Made by a program: the position numbers and the translations under genes. Of a DNA stretch of 49,250 nt, positions 1-12,200 are shown in pieces. The DNA is taken from contig JBNGIS010016517.1 in assembly GCA_049999725.1 (NCBI GenBank), forward strand, positions 1 to 49,250, written 5' to 3'. Each line of letters starts with the position of its first letter. Within the stretch, counting starts at the first letter, position 1. This DNA is from Haplomitrium mnioides (taxonomy: Eukaryota; Marchantiophyta; Haplomitriopsida; Calobryales). The notes under the pieces were generated by a model. The model saw nothing but the letters and a program-made list of their open reading frames with translations. It was not told the DNA's origin and searched no databases.

Positions 1-699
1 TACTAGAATTAAAACTAAATATTCTATCACCCTAGGTAAAGAATCTATGGTGATTATCTCTCTAATTATTAATTCCTACAAGTGCTCCTCAAGTATCTCC
101 ACCTTTTGTTTTCTTCTTCAAGAAGAAGCTTCTCATTTGGAGCTTCTCTTGTCAAAGAATCTCAACAATTGGTCCAGGACTTTTCTACCTTGTATTTGTC
201 CCTACAAACAATTCCTAAGATGATACTTCGAGATTCCCTCAAAGAATAAGTCAAAGAACAAATTGACTTTTCTTGACTTTTCTCCTCTTTAGTCTATTCT
301 AGAAGAATCTCTATAAAATCATTAATACTAAGTCAATTTGCCTGTACTATACCTTGTTGGAAAGCTTCTCAAGTAAGCTTTCTACCCATATAATAATATT
401 TGTATTTTATTATTTTTAGATACTCTTTGTTTTGACTTTTCCGCAGCTCACTTTTGTAACTTTGACCGGTTATAACTTCCGGTTTACAAGAGCTTTTTCA
501 CTTCTGTAAATTGGTACTAATTACTTAAGCACTATTATATCCCTGTATAAAATATCAGATTCTAAAAATTTCTAATAAGAACACAATTTACTCTGTACTC
601 AATTCTACACATATTAAAGAAAACCGATCAAATCTAAGTTTCTCCTAATAACTTCTAAGTCTTCTCCATACTTCATCAAAATGCATCCCATTCTATGAC
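1..699. other. AT-rich non-satellite sequence, no gene recognised
   Basis: This stretch has no 55-bp periodicity and no long open frame. It is AT-rich with pyrimidine-rich runs on the + strand and has a TATA-like TCTATAAAATC near 311. Such sequence would fit an old LTR or other transposon remnant, but I see no terminal repeat pair, primer-binding site or coding domain, so the assignment stays open. The satellite begins at about 700, where CTCATTAAAATTC and CCATCTCATGCC appear. Confidence 0.4.
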
Positions 700-1080
700 A
701 AGGCTCTAATCTCATTAAAATTCTTTCAAACCATCTCATGCCTTCACAGCTCCTATGAGGGAAAAAGCCAGATGAAGGTATTACCTTGTGAAAACCCTCT
801 CATGCTCTTATCAGGGAAAGAGCAAGATCAAGGTGCTACCTCATTTAAATCCTCTCATGCTCCTATCACGGAAAGAGCAAGATAAAGATGCTACCTCATT
901 AATTCTTCTTACGCTTCTATGAGGGAAAGAGTAAGATAAAGGTGTTACCTCATTAAAACCCTCTAATGCTCCTGTGAGGGAAAGAGCAAGATCAAAGTGC
1001 TACCCAATTAAACCCTCTCATGCTCCTATGAGAGAAAGAGCAAGGCAAAGGTAATACCTCAATAAAACTCTCTATCAGCC
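700..1080 (+). repeat. 55-bp satellite, short left segment of block A (about 7 monomers)
   Basis: Divergent copies of the same 55-bp monomer as the main array, in the same orientation. The order of variant monomers (GCCAGATGAAGGTATTACC, then a CATTAATTCTTCTTACGC monomer at about 897) matches the order that follows the shortened monomer in the block A higher-order repeat, for example at about 6370-6510 and 9050-9190. This segment is therefore a displaced piece of that repeat. It was separated from the main array by the island at 1081-2985. Confidence 0.85.
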
Positions 1081-2985
1081 CCATGGTCGGAGCTTTAACT
1101 CTTTTTTGACAGAGTTTCCCCTGAATAAGAGCTGACTTAGTGTTTCAGAACCTTTTATGGGAGGGGCTTTGCACCGAATGGACCCCAACTTCTACTTACC
1201 AGACAGAAAAGACTACATAACACTCCACAACACCCAAGCACAACACCCCCAATGCCCACAGATGCTAGTCACACCCCTTCTTCAGGCCTTAACCTCAAAA
1301 GGTGCTACTTGGAAGACAAGGGATGATGGGAAAGAGCATTTGATTCTTGGCTGCAATAGTCTCTTGGGAAGCTCTAGTTGATTTGTGGTTGCCTTACGAT
1401 CTTGGCCACTAGCCCACAATTGCCTCAACAACCCACCTGCTCATACACATTCATTTCCTCAAACCACCGACGAAAAGACTGTAATGTTGTTGAACCATTT
1501 TGCATTATAATTCTGCAGTCCAAAACTGGACCCAATCACTTTGTTATACAAAAGGGAGCAAGTCCCAGTATCCAAATGTCATAATTACAATGTGGGTAGT
1601 CTTGACTTCCCTTGTCCAGGGCATCCTCAGGATTGGACAAATGAAATACATGCCTTCTACAACTAAGACTATCACAGAACTACAAACAGAACACAACTCT
1701 AAACAACACACGTAAGCAGGAAAACACTGGTACTTGCACATTGCCTTGCCGACAATACAATCTTCTTCCCCCTCTCAAGAACCAATCAATCCTCCATTAG
1801 CCACTCCAGTTCTCCTCCAATCCTTCAGCAACCCAACCTCAGTCAAATAGTTTTTCAACTTCCCTCGCGAGAAGCCCTGAATTTACTTCCTCAGACTTGG
1901 AAGAGGATTTCTTTAACTTCCACCTCTGGAAGACAATCCCCACGACTGCTGCCACCACTCCACCTTGAGCCTTGACTGGATATTCTATGCAACGCGCAGG
2001 CACTAACACAGCCACTCCTCTCTTTGGCTCCACATGAGAATTATGATCAGAAACGCCCCCAAGCGCCCCTAGGATTGATGCTCCTGCACAGACGATGCTA
2101 AGACGACCCTAAGATCCCCTCTTGGCAACCTCTCACGAATTCAAGACCGACATAATTCCCCTCAACTTCAAGTGGCGATCCACCTCCAAATGCTGGTCCA
2201 CCCGCAACGATGAGTCCACCTGGATTGCTTGAGACTCTAGAGCTCCACGCTCAACGATTCTCATCGCCCTCCAGTCCACCTCCACCCCCTCTGGTCCCCT
2301 TGCACGAGTCCACTCCCTCACTTGAATCTTGGCTGGAATCCTCTCCTCTCTCCCTCGCTGCTTCCTCCTCTTCGAGTTCCTCTCCAAACTCAACTTTGCA
2401 TAAACAACAACCCCTTCCATCTGGCAGCGATCCTAGCTATACCCCCCATGCAGCGCGCGTCCTCCCCAATGAATTCTTGATCAAGATCCAATTTTTACTC
2501 CTTGCTGGACTTGGTCGTTTTTCTTGTTGGCCTCTGTTTCTTGACAAGCTGACACCTGGCAGCCAGTCCGCGTTTAACGGTCATCTTGTGAAGCCTTCAG
2601 AGGAGGATTTTCGGAGAAGGCTTGGCTGAACTTTGCCTTCGATTTGTAGCGCTCTCCTTTGTAAAATTTTCATTAGGATCGCCTCGCCGTTGGCTGCATT
2701 AGCAGACCCGTAGCAATCATGATTCAATTCGTTTGAAGCATTAGTTCGAGCGCAGACCCAAAGTAGTTGTCGAGGAGGTCTTTCCGTAGAGAAATCCGAA
2801 GAGATTTACTGAGAGAGGATTGGATTCGTAGGTCGACCCCGCAGATTGGCTACCCGTTGCATCTCGCGGGCTGATTCCTAATTTTTCCTTGATTCTCCTT
2901 GTTGCCATGCCCCCGCGATCACCCGCAGACCGCCGCAAGTTGCCATGATTCCGCAAGCGCTCGCAAACCCCCGCCAGAAAAAGAT
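1081..2985. other. Unique island interrupting the satellite; origin unknown
   Basis: About 1.9 kb without 55-bp periodicity, bounded by satellite on both sides. The left three quarters is C- and A-rich on the + strand. The segment around 2640-2960 is visibly richer in G+C and CpG than its surroundings. Open frames here are short: a Ser/Pro-rich frame at 2210-2629 (+), and frames at 2133-2420 (-) and 2741-2956 (-). I recognise none of them, and they look like by-products of base composition. No clear target-site duplication or terminal inverted repeat is visible at the edges. It may be an inserted element or captured genomic DNA. Confidence 0.5.
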
Positions 2986-5900
2986 AAAGGTGTTAACTCA
3001 TTAAAATTCTCATATGCTCCTATGAGCGAAAGAGCAAGATACAGTTGTTACCTCATGTAATCCCTCTCATTCTCCTATGAGGGAAAGAGCATGATAAAAG
3101 AGTTTCCTCACTAAAACCTTCTCATGCTCCTATAAGAGAAAGAGCAAGATAAAGGTGCTACCTCATTAAAACCCTCTCATGCCTCTATGAGGGAAAGAGC
3201 AAGATAAAGGTGCTACCTCATTAAAACCCTCTAAAGCTCCTATGAGAGAAAGAGCAAGACAAAGATCCCACCTCCATAAAACCCTCTCATGCTCCTATGA
3301 GAGATAGAGCAAGATAAAGGTGTAACCTCATTAAAACCCTCTCATGCTCCAATCAGGGAAAGAGCAAGATAAAGATGTTACCTCATTATATCTTCTCACA
3401 CTACTATAAGGGAAAGGGCAAGATAAGGGTGCTACCTTATTAAAACCCTCGCATGCTCTTATGAAGGAAAGACCAAGATAAAGGTTTTTCCTCATTAAAA
3501 GCCTCTCATGCTTCTATGGAAGAAAGGGCAAGATAAAGGTGTTACCTAATTAAAACCCTCTCATGCTCCTATAACGGAAAGAGCAAGATAAAAGTGTTAC
3601 CTCATTCAAACCCTCTCATGCTTCTATGAGGGAAAAAGCAAGATAAAAGTGTTACTTATTTCAAACCCTCTCATGCTTCTATTAGAGAAAGTGCAAAATA
3701 AAACTGTTACCTCATTAAAACCCTCTCATGCTCATATGAGGGGAAGAGCACAATAAATGTGTTACCTCATTAAAACCCTCTCATGCTCCTATGAGAGAAA
3801 GAGCAAGATAAATGTGTTACCTTACTAAAACACTCTCATTCTCCTATTAGAGAAAGAGCAAGATAAAGGTGTTACCTCATTAAAACCCTCTCACACTCCT
3901 ATAAGGGAAAAAGCCAGATAAAGTTGCTACCTCATTAAAACCCTCTCATGCTCATATGAGGGAAAGAGCAAGATGAAGGTGTTACATCGATAAAACCCTC
4001 TCATGTTCCTATGAGGGAAAGAGCAAGACAAATGTTTTACCTCGTTTAAACCCTCTAGTCCTATTTTGAGGGAAAGAACAAGATAAAGGTGCAACCTCAT
4101 TAAAACCCTCTCATGCTCCTATGAAAGAAAGAGCAAGATAAAGGTGTTACCTCATTTAAACCCTCTCATGCTCCTATGAGGGAAAGACAAAGATAAAGGT
4201 TTTTCCTCCATAAAACCCTCTCATGCTTCTATGGGAGAAAGGCCAAGATAAAGTTGTTACATCAATAAAACCCTCTCATGTTCCTATCGGGGAAAGAGCA
4301 AGATAAGGGTGTTACCTCATTAAAACCCTCTCATGCTTCTATGAAGGATAGAGCAAGATAAAAGTGTTACCTCATTGAAACCCTCTAATACTCCTATGAG
4401 GGAAAGAGAAAGATAAAGGTGCTACCTCATTAAAACCCTCTCATACTCCTATGAGGGAAAAAGCTAGATAAAGGTTTTGTCTTATTAAAACCCTCTCATG
4501 CTCCTATCAGGGAAAGAGCAAGATAAAGGTGTTTCCTCATTAAAATACTTTCATGCTCATATGAAAGATACAACAAGATAAACGTGTTACCTCATTAAAA
4601 CCCTCTCATGCTCCTATTAGGGAAAGAGCAAAATAAAGATGTTGCCTTATTAAATCCTCTCATGGTCGTTTGCAGGAAAGAGCAAGATAAAGGTGGTACC
4701 TAATTAAAACCCTCTCATGCTCCTATAATTGCTAGAGAAAGATAAAGATGTTACTTCATTAAAACCCTCTCATGCTTTTATCAGGAAAAGAGCAAGTTAA
4801 AAATGTTACCTTATTAAGTCTTCTCACACTCGTGTGAGGGGAAGAGCAAGATAAAAGTGTTACCTCATTTAAACCCTCGCATGCTCCTATGAGGGAAAAA
4901 GCAAAATAATGGTGCTACCTCATTAAAATCCTATCATGCTTCTATGAGGGAAAGAGTAAGATAAAGGTGTTACCTCAATAAAACCCTCTCATGGCCCCAT
5001 GAGTGAAAGAGCAAGATAAAAGTGCTACCTATTAAAAACCCTCTCATGCTTCTATAAAAGAAAGAGCAAGATAAACGTGTTACCTCATTAAAACCCTCTC
5101 ATGCTCCCATAAGGGAAAGAGCAAGATAAATGTGCTACCTTATTAAAACCCTCTCATGCTCCTATGAAGAAAAGAGCAAGATAAAGGTCTTACCTAATTT
5201 AAACCCTCTCATGCTCTTATGACAGAAAGAGCAAGATAAAGGTGCTACCTTATTAAATTCCTCTGATGCTGGTGTGAGAGAAAGAGCAAGATAAAGGTGT
5301 TACCTCATTAAAACCCTCTTATGCTTCTATAAAAGAAAGAGCAAGATAAAGTTAATACCTCCTTAAAACCCTCTCATGCTTCTATGAGGGAAAGAGCAAG
5401 ACAAAGGTGTTACCTAATTAAAACCCTCTCATGCTTCTATGAGGGAAATAGCAAGATAAAGGTGTTACCTCATTAAAACCCTGTCATGCTCTTATGAGGG
5501 GAAGAGCCACATAAAAGTGCTACCTTCTTAAAATCCTCTCATGCTCTTACTAGGGAAAGAGCAAGATAAAGGTGTTACCTCATTAAAACCCTCTCATTCT
5601 CCTATAAGGGAAAGAGCAAGATAAAGGTGTTACCTCATTAAAATCCTCTCATGCTTCTATGACGGAAAGAGCAAGATAAAGATGTTGGCTCATTAAATCT
5701 TTTCACGCTCCTATGAGAGAAAGAGCAAGATAAAGGTGTTACCTCATCAAAACCCTCTCATGCTCCTATAAAGGATAGAGCAACATAAAGGTGCTACCTT
5801 ATTAAAACCATGTCATGCTCCTATCAGGAAAAGAGCAAGGTAAAGATGTTACCTTATTAAATCTCCTCACGCTCCTATGAGTGAAAGAGCAAAATAAAAG

Positions 5901-6252
5901 TGTTACCTCATTTAAACCCTCTCATCCTCCTATGAGGGAAAGAGCAAAATAAAGGTCCTACCTCATTAAAATCCTCTCATGCTCCTATGAAGGAAAGAGC
6001 AAGATAAAGGTGTTACCTCATTAGAACTCTCTCATACCCCTAGGAGGCAAGGAGCAAGATAAAGGTCTTGCCTATTTAAAACCCTCTCATGCTTCTATAA
6101 TAGAAAGAGCAAGATCAAGGTGTTACCTCATTAAAACCCTCTCATACTCCTATGTAGCAAAGAGCAAGATAAACGTGCTACCTTATTAAAACCCTCTCAT
6201 TTTCCTATTGAGAAAGGAGCAAGATAAAGGTGTCACCTCAATAACACCCTAT

Positions 6253-9200
6253 CATGCTCAAATAGAGGAGTTACCTGATTAAAACATTCTCATGCTCCTA
6301 TTAGGGAAACAACAAGATGAAGGTGCTACCTGATCACAAACCCTCTCATGCTCCTATGAGGGAAAGCACCAGATGAAGGTATTACCTTATTAAAACCATC
6401 TCATGCTCCTATCGGGGAAAGAGCAAGACAAAGTTGCTACCTCATTAAAACCCTCTCATGCTCATATCAAGGAAAGAGCAAGAAAAAGATGTTACCTCGT
6501 TAATTCTTCTCACGCTCCTATAAGGCAAAGAGCAAGATAAAGGTGGTACCTCATTAAAACCCTCTCATGCTTCTATCAAAGAAAGAGCAAGATAAAGGTT
6601 TTCACTCATTAAAACCCTCTCATGCTCTTATGGGTGAAAGAGCAAGATAAAGGTGTTACATGATTAAAACCCTCTCATAGTCTTGTGAGGGAAAGAGCAA
6701 GATAAAGGTGTTCCTTCATTAAAACCCTCTCATGCTCCTACGAGGGACAGAGTAAGATAAAGATGCTACCTCATCAAAAACCCTCTCATGCTCCTATGAG
6801 AAAAAGAGCAAGATAAAGGTAATACCTTGTTAAGACTCTCTCATGCTCTTATGAGGGAAAGAGCAACATAAGAGTGCTACCTCATTAAAACCCTCTCATG
6901 CCACCACAAAGGAATGAGCAAGACAAAGGTGTTGCATATTTAAAACCCTCTCATGCTTCTAAAAAAGAAAGAGCAAGATAAAAGAGTTACCTTATTATAA
7001 CCCTCTTACACTCCTATGAGAGAAAGAGCAAGATAAACTTGCTACCTCATTAAAATCCTCTCATGCTCTTATCGGAGAAAGAGCAACATAAAGGTGTTAC
7101 CTCATTAAAACCCTCTGATGCTCCTATAAAGGATTGAGCAAGATAAACGTTTTACCTCATTAAAACCCTCTCATGCTTCTATCAAGGAATGAGCAAGATA
7201 AAGATGTTACCTTATTGAATCTTCTCACGCTCCTATGAGGGAAACAACACGATAAAGGTGGTACCTCATTAAAACCCTCTCATGCTAGTGTGAGGGAAAG
7301 AGGAAGACAAGAGTTTTACCTCATTAAAACCCTCTCATACTCCTATAAGCGAAAGGACAAGATAAAGGTGTTATCTCTTTAAAACCCTCCCATGCTCCTA
7401 TCAAGGAATGAGCAAGATAAATGTTCTACCTCATTGAAACCTTGTCATCTTCATATGAAGGAAAGAGCAAGATAAAGGTGTTACCTCAATAAAACCCTCT
7501 CATGCTCCTATGATAGAAAGAGCAAGATAAAGGTGTTTTCTCATTAAAAACCTCTTATGCTCCTATAAGGGCAAGAGCAAGAGAAAGGTGTTACCTTGTT
7601 CAAACCCTCTCACGCTCATATGAGAAAAAGAGCAAGATAAAGGTGTTATCTCATTAAAACCCTCTCATGCTCTTATGAGGGAAAGAGAAAGATAAAGGTG
7701 TTACCTCATTAAAACCCTCTTATACTCCTATTGAAGAAACAGCAAGATAAAGGTTTTCCCTCATTAAAAGCCTCTCTTGCTCCCATGCGGGAAATCTAAG
7801 GATAAAGGTCTTACATGATGAAAACCCTCTCATGCTCTTGTGAGGGAAAGAGCAAGATAAAGGTGTTACATCATTAAAACCCTCTTATGCTCCTATGAGT
7901 GAAAGAGCAAGATAATGGTGCTACCTCATTAAAAACCCTCTCATGCTTCTATGACAAAAAGAGCAAGATAAAGGTAATACCTTGTTAAAACTCTCTCATG
8001 CTTATATGAGGGAAAGAGCAACATAAAGGTGCTACCTTATCAAAACCCTCTCATGCCCCTGTAAGGGAAAAAGTAAAAAAAAAGGAGTTACCTCATTAAA
8101 ACCCTCTCAAGCTCCGATGAGAGAAAGAGCAAGACAAATATTTTACCTCATTAAAACCCTCTAATTGTGTTTTGAAAGAAAGAGCAAGATGAAGGTGTTA
8201 CCTCATTAAAACCTTTTCATGCTCCTATGAAAGAAAGAGCAAGATAAAGGTGTTACCTTAATAAAACGCTGTCATGCTCCTATGAGAGAAATAGCAAGAT
8301 AAAGGTATTACCTCATTGAGACCCTCTCATGCTCCTATGAGGGAAAGAGCAAGATAAAGGTGTTACCCGATTAAAATCCTCTCATGCTCTTATGAGAGAA
8401 AGAGAAAGATAAAGGTGTTACCTCATTAAAACCCTCTCATGCTCCTATGAGGGATAGAGCAAGACAAAGGTGTTACCTTATTAAAACCCTCTCATGCTCT
8501 TATCAACAGAAGCCCAATGTAAAGATGCTACCTAATCAAATGTCTTCACGCTCCTATGAGGGAAAGAGCAAGATAAAAGTGCTACCTCATTTAAACCCTC
8601 TCATGTTCCTATGAGAGAAAGAGCAAAAAAAAGATGCTACCTCATTCAAATCCTCTCATGCTGCTATGAGGGAAAGAGCAAGATTAAGGTGTTACCTCAT
8701 TAAAACCCTCTCATGCCCCTATGAGCTAAAGAGCAAGATAAAGGTGCTACCTATTCAAAACCCTCTCATGCTTCTATAAAAGAAAGAGCAAGATAAAGGT
8801 GTAACCTCATGAAATCCCTCTCATGCTCCTATGGGGGAAAGAGCAAGATAAACGTGCTATCTCATTAAAATCCTCTCATGCTCCTATCAGAGAAGGAGCT
8901 AGATAAAGGTGTCACCTCAATAAGACTCTCTCATGCTCATATAAAGGAGTTACCTAATTAAAACATTCTCATGCTCCTATAAGTTAAACAACAAGATAAA
9001 GGTGCTACCTCATCAAAAACCTTCTCATGTTCCTATAAGGGAAAGAGCCAGATGAAGGTATTACCTTATTAAAACCCTCTCATGCTCCTATCAAGGAAAG
9101 AGCAAGATAAAGGTGCTACCTCATTAAGACCCTCTCATGCTTCTATCAGGGAAACAACAAGATAAAGATGTTACCTCATTAATTCTTCTCACGCTCCTAT

Positions 9201-12200
9201 GAGGGAAAGAGCAAGATAAAGGTGTTACCTCATTAAAACCCTCTCATGCTCCTATCGGAGAAAGAGCAAGATAAAGGTTTTTCCTTATTAAAAGCCTCTC
9301 ATGCTCTTATGGGAGAAAGAGCAAGATAAAGGTGTTACATGATTAAAACCCTCTCATGCTCTTGTGAGGGAAAGAGCAAGATAAAGGTGTTACCTGAGTA
9401 AAACCCTCTTATGCTCCTATGACAGAAAGAGCAAGATAAAGGTGCTAGCTCATTAAAAACCCTCTCATGCTTCTATGATAGAAAGAGCAAGATAAAGGGA
9501 ATACCTTGTTAAAACTCTCTCATGCTCCTATGAGAAAAAGAGAAACATAAGGGTACTACCTCATTAAAACCCTCTCATGCTCCTACAAGGGAAAGAGCAA
9601 GAAAAAGGCGTTACCTCATTAAAACTCTCTCATGCTCCTATGAGTCAAAGAGAAGGAGAAAACGTTTACCTCATTAAAACCCTCTAATTGTGTTTTTAAA
9701 AAAAGAGCAAGATGAAGGTGTTACCTCATTAAAACCTTTTCACGCTCCTATGAAAGAAAGAGCAAGATAGAGGTGCTACCTCAAGAAAACCCTCTCATGC
9801 TCTTATGAGGGAAATGGCAAGATAAAGGTATTACCTCATTAAAATCCTCTCATGCTCCTATGAGGGAAAAAGCAAGATAAAGGTGCTACCTCATTAAAAT
9901 CCTCTCATGCTCTTATTGGGGAAAGAGCAAGATAAAGGTGCCACCTCATTAAAAACCTCTAATGCTCCTATAATAGAAAGAGCTAGATAAAGGTGTTACT
10001 TCATTAAAACCCTCTCACGCTCCTATGAGAGATAGAGCAAGATAAAAGTGTTACCTCATTAAAACCCTCTTATGCTCCTATGAGGGATAAAACAAAATAA
10101 AAGTGCTATGTCATTAAAACCCTCTCATGCTCCTTTGAGGAAACAGCAAGATAAAGATGTGACCTCATTAAAACCCTCTCTGCTCTTGTGAGGGAAAAAG
10201 CAAGATAATGGTGCTACCCCATTAAAACCCTCTCATGCTCCTATGAGGAAAAGAGCAAGATAAAGGTGCTACCTCACTAAAACCCTCTCATGCTTCTATA
10301 GGAGAAAGAGGAAGACAAATTTTTTACCTCATTATAACCCTCTAATCCTTTTTTGACGGAAAAAGCAAGATAAAGGTGCTACCTCATGAAAATCCTCTCA
10401 TGCTACTTTGAAAGGAAGAGAAAGATAAAGGTGTTACCTCAATAAAACCCTCTCATGCTCCTATGAGGGAAAGAGCAAGATAAAGGTGCTACCTCATTAA
10501 AAACCCTCTCATGCTCTTATCGTGGAAAGAGCAAGATAAAGATGCTACCTCATTAAAATCCTCTCATCCTCTCATGAGGGCAAGAGCAAGATAAAGGTGC
10601 TACCTTGTTAAAACCCTCCCATACTCCTATGAGGGAAAGAGCAAGATAAAGGTGTCACCTCATTAAAACCCTCTCATGCCCCCATGAGAGAAATAACAAG
10701 ATAAAGGTGTTACCTCATTAAAACCCTCTCATGCTCCTATGAGGGATAGAGTCACATAAAGATGTTTCCTTATTAGAACCCTCTCATGCTCCTCTCAGCA
10801 AAAGAACAAGGTAAAGATGCTACCTTATTAAATCTCTTCACGCTAGTATAAGGGAAAGAGCAAGATAAAACAATTACGTCATTTAAACCATGTCCCGCTC
10901 ATATGAGGGAAAGAGCAAAATAAAGATGCTACCTCATTAAAATCCTCTCATGCTCCTTTGAGGGAAAGAGCAAGATAAAGGTGCTACCTTATTGAAACCC
11001 TCTCATGCCCCTATGAGATAAAGAGCAAGACAAAGGTGTTACCTACTTAAAACCCTCTCATGCTTCTATAAAAGAAAGAGCAAGATAAAGGTGTTACCTT
11101 ATTAAAACCCTCTCATGCTTCTATGTAGGAAAGAGTAGGATAAACATACTACCTCATTAAAACCCTTTCATGCTCCTATAGGGGAAGGAGCAAGATAAAG
11201 GTGTCACCTCAATAAGACCCTCTCATGCTTATATAGAGGACTTACCTGATAAAAACATTCTCACGCTCCTATCAAGGAAACAACAAGATAAAGGTGCTAC
11301 CTCATCAGAAACCCTCTCATGCTCTTATGAGGGAAAGAGCCAAATGAAGGTATTACCTCATTAAAACCCTCTTATGCTCCTATCGCGGAAAGAGCAAGAA
11401 AAAGGTGCTACCTCATTAAAACCCTCTCATGCTCCTATCAAGGAAAGAGCAAGACAAAGATGTAACCTCATTAATTCTTCTCACACTCCTATGAACGAAA
11501 TAAAGGTGTCACCTCATTAAAACCCTCTCATGCTCCTATCAGAGAAAGAGCAAGATAAAGGTTTTTCCTCATTAAAACCCTCTCATGCGCCTATGGGGGA
11601 AAGAGCAAGATAAAGGTGTTATATGATTAAAACTCTTTCATACTCTTGTGAGGGAAAGAGCAAGATAAAGGTGTTACCTCATTAAAACCCTCTTATACTC
11701 CTATGAGGGAAAGAGCAAGATAAATGCGCTACCTCATTAGAAACCCTCTCATGCTCTTATGAGAGAAAGAGCAAGATAAAGGTAATACCTTGTTAAAACT
11801 CTCTCATACTCCTATGAGGAAAAGAGAAACATAAGGGTGCTACCTCATCAAAACCCTCTCATGCTCCTATGAGAGAAAGAGCAAGAAAAAGACGTTACCT
11901 CATTAAAACCCTCTCATGCTCCTATGAGAGAAAGAGCAAGAGAAAACGTTTACCTCATTAAAACCCTCCAATTGTGTTTTGAACTAAAGAGCAAGATGCA
12001 GATGTTACCTCATTAAAACCTTCTCATGCTCGTATGAAAGAAAGAGCAAGATAAAGGTGTTACCTCAATAAAACCCTCTCATGCTACTGTAAGGGAAATA
12101 GCAAGATAAATGTATTACCTCATTATAACCCTCTCATGCTCTTATGAGGGAAAGAGCAAGATAAAGGTGCTACGTCATTAAAATCCTCTCATGCTGTTAA

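Noticed and set aside
1-699. LTR of a retrotransposon
   Set aside because: Composition and a TATA-like string are suggestive, but no second LTR, TG..CA ends, primer-binding site or polyprotein domain could be found.
2210-2629. Ser/Pro-rich open frame of 139 codons
   Set aside because: Low complexity driven by C/T-rich DNA, overlapped by an opposite-strand frame, no recognisable domain and no splice context.
2741-2956. Minus-strand open frame in the GC-rich end of the first island
   Set aside because: Short, with no family recognised. It could be a captured exon, but nothing in the sequence supports a gene call.
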